Below are positions 1 to 13,924 of a stretch of DNA of 64,000 bases, in pieces. The position numbers and the translations under genes are program-made. The stretch's first letter is position 1. Each line of letters starts with the position of its first letter. The notes under the pieces were generated by a model that saw only the letters and a program-made list of their open reading frames with translations, did no database searches and was not told the origin of the DNA. Source of the DNA: Odobenus rosmarus divergens (lineage: Eukaryota > Chordata > Mammalia > Carnivora > Odobenidae); NCBI RefSeq assembly GCF_000321225.1, contig NW_004450303.1, forward strand, positions 2,148,392 to 2,212,391. The letters are read 5' to 3'.

Positions 1-306
1 GATTTCTAAGGCTTTTGGTAGATTTTAAAGAGGTATAATTTTTCCTTTTTCCGCCACATGAAATGCTTTATTTCTGAAATGGTGATAATTAAACATACTT
101 AACTCAGTGATACTTGAAACATTATATTGGAACTCAGAAGAGCTGGTTTTCCCGTTTGGATTCATAAACTTCCAAAAGTTGGCAGCTGGCCCGCATAAAA
201 GATTTCTTCCAACAGAGATCTTATATCTTTGTTTGTGTTTTCCTTTCCCACTTCAGCACATTTGTCTTTTCTTCTAGCTGCTCTAGCACTCTGAGCAACA
301 GTAGTC

Positions 307-498
307 GTCTTTTTTTTTTTTTTAAAGATTTTATTTATTTATTTATTTATGAGAGACATAGAGAGAGAGAGACAGAGGCAGAGGAAGAAGCAGGCTCCCA
401 AGGAGCAGGGAGCCCGATGCGGGACTTGATCCCAGGACCCTGGGATCATGACCTGAGCTGAAGGCAGACGCTTAACCGACTGAGCCACCCAGGCGCCC
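307..498 (-). mobile_element. CAN-SINE with 12-bp TSD
   Basis: Antisense SINE (T-run, then 'aaagattttatttattta', ending 'gagccacccaggcgccc'). TSD 'gcaacagtagtc' at 295-306 and 499-510. Confidence 0.92.
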
Positions 499-1039
499 GC
501 AACAGTAGTCTTCTTAGCAATTCTGTTCTGAGCGGTTTTTTTTCCATCCTGACAGGATGGCTTTATAATCAGATGGAATTAAGTGGAGTAACCAGCTAGG
601 ATCCGGAAGGAAAAGACTGGCAGAAGTGCACCTTAAGTATGATTTGCGAATCCCTCAAATACCCTCTTATTGAATCAAAATGCGAATGGATCTAAATCGT
701 AATGTTTTTTAAAAATGTGCCCTCACTTCTTAGAAGAGATGCATTCCAGCCCAGCCATCTATGAAATGAATGCCCAGGTTTGGTCTAATTCCATTGCTAA
801 GGTAAAGCTCTACCTCCAGGGAAAGCTTAATGTGATAGTTTTAGTAAGAAAAGAGTTAGGATAGACCTCTTCCCCAGGGGTTGCTGATTACAGAGCTGCC
901 CGGCAATGTTCTTTTCACTTGGAGTTGTCTGAAGTAGCAATTTTAAAGCTTTCAAAAGAGGAAAGCATATACTTAAAAGAAAATATAAAAGAAGAAAATA
1001 AGAATCACCTACCACCAGGTTGGAATTTTTTATTTTTTT

Positions 1040-1245
1040 TAAACAAAGATATTCCACTGCATGGATGACCCGAATTTATTTCCCCAGTCCTTCATTTGGG
1101 GACATTTGGGTTGTTCCCAATTTCTCACTATTGTCAATGATGCTGTGATGAACAAGCTTGTGGCCCCATCATCGTGTTCACTGTTGATGACTTCAGTACG
1201 ACAGATTTCTTAGTGGAATCACTAGATCAAAGATCAATAGCTGTT
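1040..1245 (-). mobile_element. Old L1 3' fragment (L1M-like)
   Basis: Resembles the reverse complement of the L1 segment that includes 'ggacatttgggttgttccc' and 'caatgatgctgtgatgaa'. Diverged; edges uncertain. Confidence 0.5.
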
Positions 1246-3639
1246 TCCTTTTACTTGGTAGTGTTTTTTCGACACTCAAGTCTCCCCTCCACTGTCTACT
1301 GTATCCCTGGTCTCCACTGCTCTGTCAGCCTCCACCCCACAGAGAACAGATTTGTTTTGCTCTGTTTTGTTTTGTTTTGATAATTGGCTTCCCTTGTACA
1401 TGGCCTATCTATAGACCTATGAGAAACACGGGGAGGAGAGAAGGTAACGCATTGATTGTGTACTGTCTCCAGATGACAGCTGACTTCTAGTGCTCACATG
1501 TGTTCAGTTCTTGGGTTTCCTGCCAGATTTTAATGAACTAGAATGTTTTCCAAAATTGTGGGTTGAGGTTTCCTGTCCTCTGCCTTCTTCAGAGAGGGAG
1601 TTAGCATATCCTTTCAGTTCTAACCTTATAAATTCCATCTCTTTTTTGAGCCGTAAACCTTTTGATAACAAACTTCAGCTCACTTTTGGGGACTCATTAG
1701 CCTCCCAGTAGAGGATTTGATTTCCTGGAAAATTACAATGAAGCAAAGATGTAAGAGAGAGGTAAAGGTAATTCAGTTAATGCAGGAAAAGAGGTAGACT
1801 GCTTTAATGATTTCTTGAAATAGTATTACCAGATTTCTTCACCACAGTATTTATTAAACATCTCATATGTGTCAATTATATTACATGCTAAATGAACAAC
1901 CTGGCTTCCTAATACCTTAAACAAGATAAATTACTAAACAGTTAATATATTCTTATTAGCCCCAGAAATTGCCTGCTCTGTGAATTAATAAATATTAACT
2001 GTTGTACATTATGCACTCTTTTTTACATTTGTAATCGTAGTTTTATAGCTGGGAGTCTTTAAAAAATGATCTAGTGCATCTCCTCATTGTGCTGTAGGAA
2101 CATTAGTATCAGTCAGTATTTAAGACTTCCATGAAGTGAATATTATACAGCCTATATTGATAACTCCCTTGATATCTCACGCTTCTCTGTTGGGAAATTA
2201 TTTACTAACTCCAGACTAAAGTTACCATGCCACCTCTGTAAGCTTACACCTCTTTCGTCATTAGCAGCGTTGAAATTTGCTCTTAGAAATACGAGCCCTC
2301 CATATGGTCGATGTGATTTCCTTCTTGTAATGAGAGTAGAGAAGGCACACACTCACTCACTGAGTGATGAAACATGGGATAGGAGATGACTCAATAAACA
2401 TTTTAAAGAATGTTTGCAAAGTGTGATTTTCAAATCTGTGTTGAACTGAAATTCCCAACTTGGTCTCTGCACAACTGTTTTTACTAACTTGTGTTTTGGG
2501 AGGATGCCATTGGTCTCCATTGACAGCCTTCATGAATAACAGCCCAGTGAAACTCACTGCTGCATTTGCCATAAGGAGGACCTCTAGAGAAAAAAAAAAA
2601 AAAATCCCATCTGGTCCTCACACCAAGATTATTGTACTTCTTCGGAACAACTGGTTTGTTAAACACAGAGCAGACTAGGTTTCCCTCCTAGGCAATTCAA
2701 GCCAAACTGTGGCCTCCCCATTAATAAGTAGGGGCTGCAGGGCACCCAAGGCTGCCATTCAGGGCAGTGCTATTCATTCATAGTATATTCTTTGTGACCG
2801 GTTCCTCCAGAATTGTGCCCGCCAGAGCCCGCTGGTATGTCCTTTCAACACCTCATTCTTGATGCCTCCTTTATTTCCTTATTCTCTCTTTATCCATCTT
2901 CTCCCCCTCCTATTTTTAATTTTCATAACATTGTCGCATTCTCTGGGTGTGTGTGAGCTCCCCAGAGTCCTTTGTGGAAAGAGGTGCAGCAGAAATTACT
3001 AGGTGCAAACCTGCATTCATGCTGTTGGTGTCATTATCCATGCCATGGCATCTTGCTTGATCCTTATTCCTGTCAGTCGTGGTTGTTTCGGTTCAAATAT
3101 ATTGGTTTTTGAAAGCTGGTGCCTCTGTAAACTCAGAATATGGCATGTAAGCTCATATTTGAAATGCGAGTCCAATATAGCTATAAACATATGGCTCACA
3201 CCGTGAAATGTTCATTTTCCTTTCCCAGGGAGTTTTGAAGAAATGCATACGAGCATATGTCCAGTCATAGGATTCCCTGCCAGGTTTTTTCTTAAATTAT
3301 GGTTTGACATTTCAGATCATTAAGTGCACACATCTGTCTGCATATGTTTTCTTTTTCCAAAAAAAAAAAAAAGAAAAAAAATTGAAGACATTTATTCAGT
3401 GACATAGCTTAGCATTTTTAGTTTGCCCTGATGTATTACTTAGTATTCTCAACCCTTAAAATCAGGCAGAAATCGACAGAACTGTGTGCAGTCATTCTGT
3501 TAGTGGCCATGTAGACCCTGGGTATTGAGTGAAAGTAAGGAATTCATTTTCCTTTTTTTTTTTTTTTAAGGCATATATTGCGCAGTTCTTAGTAAATCTT
3601 TGGTTTAAGGGAAAGAACCTTGAAGTTAGAGTCAAAGGA

Positions 3640-3830
3640 TTCATTTTTAAATCTTGCCTCCATTACTAACGGTGATTTTGAGCAAATCATATAACCTAAT
3701 AGAGCCTCAGTCCCCTGATGTAGAAAATGAGTAATACTAATGCCTGACCCACCTACCCCAGAGGACTCCTGTGCAACGCCGAGGAGATAATGCGCATGGA
3801 AGTGCTCTGGAAACTGTAAGAGCTGTTAGA
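3640..3830 (+). mobile_element. MIR element
   Basis: Follows the MIR layout: 'cttgcctccattactaac', 'gagcaaatcatataacct', 'gagcctcagtcccctgatg', 'gagataatgcgcatggaag'. Diverged. Confidence 0.6.
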
Positions 3831-6800
3831 ACTCCATTTCCCCAGTCTGGGATAAAAAGAGATCACAATAACTAATAGCAAAAACACTATTTATTTGGCT
3901 CAGATACTGTCCATTCGGCTAGAATTTTATCTCCTCAGATTCTTCCCACCTGGTTCTGGGAGTCAGCTGGGATTGTTGAACACATGCTTGGGTTCCTCAG
4001 GGCCATTCGAGTTCCTTCTCTGTGGCTTATTGAGGTGAGGGCCTTTCCATTGCTGCTCACACAGGTAGCGCTCACTAAATCCTTGGCCTGAGGCCCTTGA
4101 GGCCACTAGTGTCTTCACCAAAGGGACGTAAGTCATCCCTATGTAACCATTCTTGATGCCTGTCAACTGTGAAGTTCTCTCCAAAATGGAGAAAATGCCC
4201 TTCACACCTGGTGGCTTTGTCAGGACACTGAATGAGGAGGAGCATCAGCGGCGTGGCTGAGAGGGAGGTGTTCTCTAAAGCCAGACTCGGAAGGTTTCTG
4301 TCCCAGACTCTGTACGAATTATCTAAGGTTGCCACAGACACCGCAGGCTGAGGGGCCCAAAGATGCCGTAGGCTTTGGGAAGCCTCCGGCTGTTTTGGAG
4401 CTGTGAATTACAACCATACTGTGGCTGTGTTTTGAAGATCATTGGCAGATGAGCTGTCATGGCTAAGGACTAGACAGCTGTCTCCCACTAACTGTGGGGG
4501 TGCCAGGAAACTGGCTACCTCAGGGAAGGTTGGAGACAATGGAAATAAATACAGATACATGCTTTTCGGAGAGCCCTGGGTGACAGGAGGCCACAAGTGG
4601 CCTGAGCAGATAGATAATGAGCCCTGGTCTTTGTTACATAAACGACATAAAGCAGTGGTATTTCCTAGCTCTTTTTGTGGCTTCTTGCCTTAGGAATCAG
4701 CTGTGGTGAACTAAAGAGTTTCTGGTCCTCATTATTCTGCTCTGCCAAGAATTTCCCCCCTTCCCTCTAATACATTAATCGTTTGGACATGAAATAAACG
4801 CGTGCACCTAGCTCCGCCCCAGAAGACGAAATCCGTCCCAGGAAAAGTTTAAGTGCACCTACTTGGATAGAACGGGGGGCACTTGTCCTAAAACCTGGCA
4901 CACATAGCAAGCATGTGTTTTTTATTTAGATAGAGCTGATTGGGGGGCTGGACCTGATGGAGAGTATGGGCATGATGAGCTAAAGCAACCCATTTTCCTT
5001 TCCTTCATACCCATCCTGGTATCCCGAGTTCCAACTATAGCACCATACACTCCACTCCAAAACAAGTATGGCAAAGCTATATGTTTTCATTTACCTAGTT
5101 TAATCCCAAAACGTGGTATGCTTGAAGAACTTGTAGACCCATCCATTAATTCTGTGTTCATTGATTTTTGACTCTTAACCTCAATAGAGCAGAAGCTAAA
5201 GGTTTTTTATTCTCTTTTTCATTGATAGTTAATTCATTAATGAAGAGAATGGGTGGTATTCTTTGATATAATACAACACTGAGAAGAGGAGTATTCCTAG
5301 AAAAGTTTTTGAGATCAAATCAACCACTGTGTATTGGGTATTCACATAATACAGGAAAATTCTGTTCGGGCTAAGAGCAGGACTTCTGACAATGAGCTGT
5401 GCTGACATTTTCATCTTGTGGATGGTTAAGAAAGAATGAGTTCTGTTATAGACTTAATTTTGACCTTCAAGGGAAGACTGGCTAATAAGAATTGATAAGA
5501 ACATTGAGGAAAAAGAACTAGATCATCTTAGAGCTTCTAATAATTATGGAAACGAGCATAAACTCTTGACGATATCAAGGTAGAATTTTAACAAAATCAT
5601 TAAATGTTTTAAAAAGCTTCAATTTTATTGTGCGTAGTAAAAGAAAGAATATATCATCAGGATGAGAACAGAGGAGCCAAAGAAACTCTGTGATCATTGT
5701 ACCCCCAGCTGAGAGAGGGGACCTGAGTCCGTCAGTTTGAATTTACTCTGTTCAACAAACCCTATTGTGGACAGAGATGCACGGAGCTTTCAAAACCAGT
5801 AAGACTGTCAAGATTCCACGTTTGCCAAGCAACATTCCTATTGTAATCAGAATTTGTAGGCAGATTTTCTAGTGATGACTAAGCTACATGAAAAATTGTG
5901 TTTGTTTTTTTTTTTCACATCAATTGAATGTATCAGCCACCTATTTGGTTAGCTTATATAATTCTCTTAAGCTCAATTTTGTACATTCATAAAAAATATT
6001 TTTAGGGCCTACCAAATACTACTGGCCTCTGGTAAGGCCACCTCCAGCTCATCTTTTTATAACTTCAACAGTGATCATTGAGGAACATCTCTGGTAATCT
6101 CAAATTTTAAGAGATAGATTGATTGGTTAAATGATAGTGAAAATCTCTAAATTTAATTCTGTGAAGACATATACATAATGAACTAAAGTTTACCAAAATA
6201 CCAAGAGTTGCATGTTAAACATGGATTATTTGCCAGGAACGATTCTACTCAACAACTGAAGCTTAAAAAAAAAAAAAAAGAAAGAAAAAAGGTGGAAGTG
6301 GGGGGTGGCAAGCAATTAACTGAAAGGATGTAGGAGTATCTCATGAAACCTAAGGTCGGGAAATATACTTGACTGAACCAGGAAATGAAAAGTTGAGAAC
6401 CAAAGTCATATGCTCTTTCTTTCTGTGGTTCATAGACTCTCATCTCTACTTCTCTCTTTCTCTGCTTCTCCATGAAAATAGCTCCCTAGCCCATGCCTCG
6501 CAAGATCATTCAAGAGCTTAGTGGAAACCAGCTAGAATCTCAGAAGCTCGAAGTTCAGGGAAGGCGCCTTTGGCCCAACTTGGGCAAGTGTTCACTCCTG
6601 GGCCAGGATGACTTCTACTCAGTAACTGTTATTTAGGGAGACTCTTAGAGAAGTGGACCTTGGGCAGGACTGTGAGTGATGGGCAGCTTTCAGAGAAGCA
6701 GGACACATTCCAGACATGCATCCCCAGTGGTGTCTGCCAAAGATAACCAAAGAAAAATCATTTTAAAAATCTGTTTGGAGTAAAATAAAGAAAAAACAAG

Positions 6801-7017
6801 AGTAGGCAGATTATTAGGGCATATTATGTGGTTTTACATATGAGAAAAAACAGACACGTGCGTACTCTTTTGTTTCTTTCTTAGATGCAGGAGTGACCTC
6901 CATACTGAAAGTTTTATAACAACATGTTAAAGAGGGAATTAAATTCCAATATAATGAGCATGGAATAAGGAAGCACCTAAATACATTAATTTGTTGAGGC
7001 TTTTATAGCCTCTTACA

Positions 7018-7240
7018 GGGACACCTAGGTGGCCCAGTCAGTTAAGTGTCCGACTCTTGATTTCGGCTCAGGTCATGATCTCAGGGTTGTGGGGATTTGA
7101 GCCTGTGTTGGACTCCGTGCTCAGCGGGGAGTCTGCTTAATAGAAATTCTCTCTCCCTCTGCCCCTCCCCCTGCTCGCTCGAGTGCACTCTCTCGCTCTC
7201 TAAAATAAATAAATTTTTAATAAATTATTAAATAAATAAC
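7018..7240 (+). mobile_element. CAN-SINE (older copy)
   Basis: 'acacctaggtggcccagt' head, 'ttcggctcaggtcatgat', CT-rich body and AAATAA tail. No clear TSD. Confidence 0.85.
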
Positions 7241-7444
7241 ATCTATTACGGCACCAGATACTGAGGAACTTAGCCCATGAGTTTGAGAGGAAGTGTTGTC
7301 AATAATCCAGAGGTATTAAGAAGAAGAGAGATTGCAGGAAGCCGTCGGTGGGAAAACAGTGCCTTACATTTTCCAAAGAGGAGAGAGAAAGTTTGGTTCT
7401 GGAAACTTGACACTGAGGTACTACTGTTAAGATCCTAGGAAAGA

Positions 7445-7647
7445 GGGGCGCCTGGGTGGCTCAGTCGTTAAGCGCCTGCCTTCGGCTCAGGTCATGGTCC
7501 CAGAGTCCTGGGATTGAGCCCCGCATCGGGCTCCCTGCTCTGCGGGAAGGCTGCTTCTCCCTCTCCCACTCCCCCCTGCTTGTGTTCCCTCTCTCGCTGT
7601 GTCTCTCTCTGTCAAGTAAATAAATAAAATCTTAAAAAAAAAAAAAA
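7445..7647 (+). mobile_element. CAN-SINE, young type, 14-bp TSD
   Basis: Full head-to-tail copy with the 'tgttccctctctcgctgtg' body. Perfect TSD 'gatcctaggaaaga' at 7431-7444 and 7648-7661. Confidence 0.95.
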
Positions 7648-8904
7648 GATCCTAGGAAAGATCACTTATGCATACTGAAAAAGTCACCTTCACTAGGTAC
7701 CAGCTTGGGTCTATGAAGAGGAGTCTAACTAGTAACTGTATCTTAAAAAAAAAAAAAGAGTTTACACTAGTGGACCCAGGAGACTGTGTGATACCTAATT
7801 CATCTTGATTTAGCTGGATATCTGAGTAAAGTTTTCAGATCCCTGTGGACTAGGTAAAGAAATGTAGTATGAAAGATGGTGCAGTTAGATGAAATTGATG
7901 AATGGAGTGATAGCAGCCTCTCAAGGATTACAAGCTTTCAAGCACTATATTTGACCTTCTCATATTCGTCCATATGAACAGTGGATACAGAGATAGAAAT
8001 CCTACTAATCCAATCTTCAACATAGAAGGAGGGATGGTTATATACACCAATTGACAAAATCATCAAAAAGAGCAGAACCTGCTGGAGCATGTACCCAAGC
8101 CAAAAATGTAAAATGCAATAGGTGTAAACACAGTATTTTATGTGGAGTTCAACTGCAAAAACACAGAATGAAAAACACTAAAGCTTAATGCTAATTAGGG
8201 GATAAAAGTTGTAGGGGTTTGTGAGCTAGCAGTAAGAAATGGTTGCAGAAAATATATCCAGTGCCAATGTAATTTTAAATTGTATTTGTAAAGGAATTGT
8301 ATCCAGAGTAAGGGCTGTAATATTGCACCTTTATGTTAGCAAGTCCACATCTGGATTATAGAAAACTTTTCTGGGAAGACACTGATGGAAAGGAGCATAT
8401 CCAGAGAATGGTGATCAGGAAACTTAATTTATAAATTTCTTTGACGCTTAGGTTATTTCAGTATGTGTAATGAACTGTAAGGAATACGATCTACCATAGC
8501 ATGTTCTCAAGGAGCCTACTTTGTGTCATTCCAGTCAAAGTTCGTAGAACCTAAATACTTGGGTAAAATCCACTCCCCCCCCCGCCCAGTCTGTTGAGCT
8601 TGAGCGATTTGGTTTAACGGTGATAATTCTCTTTTCATTGAAAATGTATATTGGTTTCTGAATGCTAAGTTAAATTTTATATTCTGCATTACTAATTTAT
8701 TTAGCCATTGGGTGTCAGCGCTGTTTCATGTAAATCATAAGCAGTTTTCTACTTTTATCATGGGAATGAGCAAAAAAGGTTTTAGATGGGGACAGGAAAG
8801 ATTCCTAATTTATTTAAAAATAAAAGTAGATAGTTAAAAAAAAGTGTCCCCCAAATTGAGGATTTGTTTCCCCTGCCTAAAAAAGCATGTGCATGTGTGT
8901 GTGG

Positions 8905-8932
8905 ACACACACACACACACACACACACACAC
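8905..8932. repeat. (AC)14 microsatellite
   Basis: Uninterrupted AC run after a short GT run ('gtgtgtgtgg'), so the two can pair. Confidence 0.9.
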
Positions 8933-9091
8933 TACCATAGATTAATGATAGTATATATGGATTGCAGGGGTTGGCAGCGTAAAAATGTTATCTTTTCCAT
9001 ATTCTGTTGAATTAGATATTATTTATTGATAAAGTTTAAATACAACAAGTCAATATATCGAGCTACAGATCTTAAAAACATAGCTGGTACA

Positions 9092-9290
9092 TGGGGCGCC
9101 TGGGTGGCTCAGTTGTTAAGCGTCTGCCTTAGGCTTAGGTCATGATCCCAGAGTCCTGGGATCAAGCTCTGCATCAGGCTCCCTGCTCTGCAGGAAGCCT
9201 GCTTCTCCCTCTTCTACTCCCCCTGCTTGTGTTCCCTCTCTCACTATGTCTCTCTCTGTCAAATAAATAAAAAAAATCTAAAAAAAAAAA
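9092..9290 (+). mobile_element. CAN-SINE with long TSD
   Basis: 'ggggcgcctgggtggctcag' head and A-rich tail. The flank 'aacatagctggtaca' is duplicated before (to 9092) and after (to 9305) the element. Confidence 0.93.
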
Positions 9291-10854
9291 AACATAGCTG
9301 GTACAGAGAGAATACAAATAAATAATACAGAGCATTTCATTTTTGGTTTTGAAATCTACTTTTTTAAGTCATAGAAAAGTCACCATGAGAATTTTTATTC
9401 CCATCCTTTCTTCTGATCTCCAGCACCTGCCCACATGGCCACTGTGAGAATACTCTGTTAAACGACTTTAAGAATAACTATAGCTTTAATCATTGCAAAC
9501 CTATAATCTGAATGTGAATATTTACAACCTTGATTTATCCTTGACGTTAGAGGATTTATAAGCTCATTTGGAAAATGAAGCTCCAGAGAGCAGGAATTGG
9601 TCAAAAGTCTGTAACAAAACCCATCCATTTAAATGTGGCATTCTTGGTTCAGCTGGCCTTCCTTCTCATTCGAACTTATTATAAATTCTACACCAGTAAA
9701 GTGAGAGAAATGATGCAAAAGAGGGAGTTTTACCTCAGTACCTTGGGTGCTTCTTTCAATACTAAGGCTTACGTATATTATGAGCTCTATTTCTGTATGC
9801 TCCACCCAATGGACTCATCTCACAATGGAAAATCAGAGAAGCTGCCAAAGAGCTAAACTTTCTTGTGAACCTGCATTCAGGCTGATGGTGGCAAATGAAA
9901 GCTAGTAATTAAAGGGAACCCAGTCTGCATTGGCATAAAGGTTTCCTTTGGGCTAGGGTCCAATCAGCCTGAAGTTCAGACTCCCTCTCTGGGCTCTTTC
10001 TTCTCCACAGTGTCTCATCCCTTCCCTTCCTTTCTTCTGTCAGCATCCAGGTGATAGTAGGGTCTTGCATTCTTGAGGTGTTGTGGGCAGTTCCGGACTG
10101 CTTACCCTCCGTCTCTGCTGCCTCCTCCTGTCTTCTCAGGTGTATTGACCTCTTTTCATTTGCTGCTGAAGGAATCCTGCTGCAGGAACTTCTCGTCATT
10201 TCTCCGGCTGCCCTTGGGACAGATGGTCCCTCTTCACACCTGCCCCCTCCGGGGACTCCTCTCCGCTTTGGCTTTCACTGGTACTGTGGATCCCCTGAAC
10301 CCTGGGGGCCAGTCCCTGGCTTAAGACTTCTGCCCTGTAGCTTTGCTGCATATCATCTTACCCCTTCCCCTGGTGACTCCTGGCAGGCCCCTAGATCTTA
10401 ACGCTCAGCTGCCTTCTATGTTCCCACTGAAAGCATGTGGAAATACTAAGCTCTCTGGTTCCATCCTAGAGCCAAAGGAGACTGCAAAGAAGAGGTGGGA
10501 AAGGAAATTGTCTTTAACCCTCTCTGCCTGAGTATACCTCGACATTATTTCTGTTCTGTGCTCCAGCCACACCCTGCTGGGTGATCTCCTGTTCAAGTTC
10601 CGAACTGGAGGCCAGGCACACGTCCCTCTCTCTATCTGCTTTCATTCCCATCTTGTTCCCTCCGGATTTTCTACCCCTCCCCGCTAGAGATGTTTTTCCT
10701 TCGTCTTTCTGTGGAAGAGGAATGTCCCCTCCTCCACCTGCCATATAGGCTTGTTCTTGAGGGTACCTCAAGATAGAAGGGTTGTAAGTTTGGAGGGTGG
10801 ACATTACTGAGAAAAGAGAATGCATCAAGAGGTCTTCCCAAAAATATCCCCAGA

Positions 10855-10975
10855 GCAATTCAATAAATATTTATGGAGCAGCTATTACGTGCTAGATTGT
10901 GGTGAGCAAAATAGATGAGACCTCCATCCTTAATGAGCATACAGCCTTGAGCATTTTATAGGAAAGATGGCTACA
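10855..10975 (-). mobile_element. L2 3' end fragment (antisense)
   Basis: 'attcaataaatatttatgga', then 'tattacgtgctag' matches the inverted L2 3' terminus. Short and diverged. Confidence 0.45.
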
Positions 10976-11450
10976 CAAAAGCATAGAGATATATGCATAA
11001 GGATGATCATTATAACATTATTTTTAGAGTCAACTAAAATGTCCATCAATAAGGAAATGGTTAAGTAAGTTATGGACCAGCCATACTATGGCATATGATG
11101 CAATAGTTAAAAAGAGTTAGATAATAAGATAAATCTGTACATACTCATATGGAAGAAGAATTTATACATACTCATCTGAATATATCTTGTGTGTGTGTGT
11201 GTGTGTGTGTGTTATACATACTCATCTGAATATATCTTGTGTGTGTGTGTATACACACATACATTTATATGTCCGCATGAGTATAAGAAAATTTAAAAAA
11301 TAAATAAACATCCAACTCTTAACAATAATTTCCCCTAAGAGGTGAGATTTGACGTAGGTGGGGAGAGGTAAAGGAGGGAACTTTCGCCTTAATAAACTGC
11401 TTTATCATACAAGTTGTATATTGCTTTTGTCATTTTTGAGACAAACAGGA
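10976..11450 (+). mobile_element. Old L1 3' end fragment with internal GT repeats
   Basis: 'atgtccatcaataaggaaat' and 'ggttaagtaagttatggacc' match a common L1M 3' region. Interrupted by the duplicated GT block at 11162-11250. Confidence 0.5.
11162..11250. repeat. Two-copy tandem duplication (50-bp period) with (GT)n
   Basis: 'ttatacatactcatctgaat' followed by 'atatcttg' and a GT run occurs at 11162 and again at 11212. The first copy has about 12 GT units, the second about 5. Confidence 0.9.
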
Positions 11451-11727
11451 AAAATATACACCAAGAGTTGTTAACTGGCACACAATCTAATTTACATCTT
11501 TGGAGTTATTTCCAAACTGTATGTAGGCAAGAGGGGATGAAAAGATGAGACAACACACTCTATTCCAACTCTCTTGTCCTCTGCAAGAAGGCAAGGTAGC
11601 ATGCCCAGACCTTTAAACAGTCTCCACGCTACCTCTCCCCACTCCCCTTCAGTCCCTCTGTGTTTTCAGCTCCTTTCTCTCCCATTCAAAGCCACTGTCT
11701 GCTTGTTTCCCCAGGTTGTCATCTTTT

Positions 11728-11942
11728 TTTAGAAGATTTTATTTGTTTATTTATTTTAGAGAGAGAGCAAGCGCAAGCAGGGGGAGGGGCAGAGGGGGAG
11801 AGAGAGAGAGAGAATCTGAAGCTGACTCCACGCTGAACACGGAGCCTGACATGGGGCTCAGTCCCATGACCCTGAGATCCCCACCTGAGCTGAAATCAAG
11901 AGTTGGACATCTAACTGACTGAGACACCCTGGCATCCCCCAA
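11728..11942 (-). mobile_element. CAN-SINE (older type), 13-bp TSD
   Basis: Antisense copy with a long GA-rich block. TSD 'gttgtcatctttt' at 11715-11727 and 11943-11955. Confidence 0.9.
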
Positions 11943-12176
11943 GTTGTCATCTTTTGCCTTAGAAATCAGCAAGTCCCAAATGTCCTACCATGTCTTAAAT
12001 ATTTTCACCAACTCTGGTGTCTGTTATAAATCAAAATTGCTGTCTGTGCTATCCGGTTCTGCTGCTTTAAGCCTGGTGGTTATACCCAGAGGAAAAAAAA
12101 GGTTGCCCGAGCCTCCATCAGGGTTAGAGTTTGTTTTGGGGGACTGTTATCCCTACCCATTTAAAATCAAACCTGT

Positions 12177-12379
12177 GGGGCGCCTGGGTGGCTCAGTTGG
12201 TTAAGCATCTGCCTTTGGCTCAGGTCATGATCCCGGGTTCCTAGGATCGAGCCTGGCATCAGGTTCCCTGCTCAGCAGGGAGTCTGCTTCTCCCTCTCCC
12301 TCTGCGCCTCCCCACTGCTTGTGCTCTCTCTCTCTCTCTCTCAAATAAATAAATAAAAATCTTTTTTAAAAATTAAATT
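12177..12379 (+). mobile_element. CAN-SINE with 14-bp imperfect TSD
   Basis: Complete head, body and tail. TSD 'aaatcaaacctgtg' (12163-12176) against 'aaattaaacctatg' (12380-12393). Confidence 0.92.
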
Positions 12380-12794
12380 AAATTAAACCTATGTGCCCAG
12401 GTTGGTTTTTCTCCAGAAACATTCACATCTTTCAAGATACACATTCTTTCACTACTGTATTTTTTACCTTGTTGTTCTGAAAGAGCATTGGCCCATCTCA
12501 ACTTTGGGTTACACTAGAAAACCCTTTTGGTTTAATTTGTTGCTAGAGGGTGCCACACCTCACCACTCCTTCCCCATTCCTGGGGCTGTCTCCTGGCTGC
12601 AAAGGGGAGGGAAGAGGGCTCCCATCACATAACAGTATGCTCCATGGGTGCTTGTATGGAAATGATATTCAGTTCCATCCTCAATTCTTAGATCTTAGGT
12701 CAGTTCTTAGCCATTCATACACAGGTATAGCTAGTATTTTTTCTTTTTCATTTGTTTTATGTTTAAGAAGATTTCTTATAAATTCAAGATAGCC

Positions 12795-13000
12795 TAGGTT
12801 TATTTCCTGCCTTCGTTACTTCCTAGCTGTATAATCTTAGGCAAATCATTTCTCTCTGAGTCTTAGTCCCCTTGTCTGTAAAATGGGGACATTTATAGTA
12901 GTACTAACCTCATAGTGGTATTGGGAGATTAAATAAGTTAATAAAAGTAAAGCACGTAGACTAGTGCCTGGCACATAATAAGTAGATGATATTTGTTATA
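12795..13000 (+). mobile_element. MIR element
   Basis: 'acttcctagctgtataatct', 'ttaggcaaatcatttctctc', 'ctgtaaaatggggacattta', 'gtgcctggcacataataagt' match MIR in order. Confidence 0.8.
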
Positions 13001-13134
13001 CTGCAAATGCCCTTCTTTGTAACTTTTCCTCTTTAACTTATATTTATTTTTCATATTTTAATTAATTAAAGATATAGATCTCCCAAGTTCTCATAATATA
13101 TGCATCATATGCACATGATTCATTCTTGTGCTTT

Positions 13135-13460
13135 TCTTTTCCTCCCCACTCTCTTCCCACTTCTCGAGGCTCAGTACTTTTTTTTTTTGTCATCTTTCTG
13201 GTCTCACCCTCAAATCACTGTCTCCAGGAGGCCTCCCTGACCATATGTCTTGAGGCTAGGTGAGGTCCACCCGTCATATATACCCTGGTTTTTGCACCGA
13301 CACATTCAGGGAAAATACAGATATTAGCTTTGTGTCTTGATTCCCCAGTAGGACCATGGCTTCATAAGGGCAGAGACCATGCTGACCCCTCGATGCTATA
13401 GCTGTAGGGCCTAGCTTAGAGCATGGGCATAATAGGTAATTAATACTTGTTTAATGAGAA
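13135..13460 (+). mobile_element. L2 3' end
   Basis: 'aggcctccctgacc', 'cataagggcagagaccatg' and 'agcatgggcataataggtaa' match the L2 terminal region. Confidence 0.6.
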
Positions 13461-13924
13461 AATGCAGATATAGGAAATAAGACTTAAATGGATTACCAGA
13501 TTCAGTCTGCATTTCTACAGAAACCTCTAAGAACATAGACAATTTAGAACAATTTTGAGAGGAAGATAAACACCTGAAGGAAAAGCTGTTTCCATCTATA
13601 TTGGGTCAGGCCCCAGTTTAAATAACGATTACTATTCTAAATGCTGGGATAGGTGATCAAGCTGATAATGTTAATTACTGCTCTTATAGCTTGAAATTTA
13701 ATCTTGGAAAGAAGTTTATTTACTTCAAGAAAAACTTTGGGGTTAAACAAACAAACAAATATAAATGTGCATGAATATATACACACACATATATATCTAT
13801 ATAATATAGAGCTATTTTGTGAAACTCATTGAACCTTTCCTGGCTCCTTGAGTATTTATCAGGCCCTGTTTGGAGTTTCTTTTCAATTAGAAAACTTTAT
13901 TCCTACTACAGTTGTTTCAAATAA

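Noticed and set aside
7445..7520. tRNA-like A and B boxes in CAN-SINE heads as possible tRNA genes
   Set aside because: They belong to tRNA-derived SINEs with CT-rich bodies, A-rich tails and TSDs. No clean cloverleaf was seen.
9909..10858. Cluster of overlapping frames on both strands at 9.9-10.9 kb
   Set aside because: GC-richer intronic DNA. No domain, no start context and no paired splice sites joining GALNT7 in phase.
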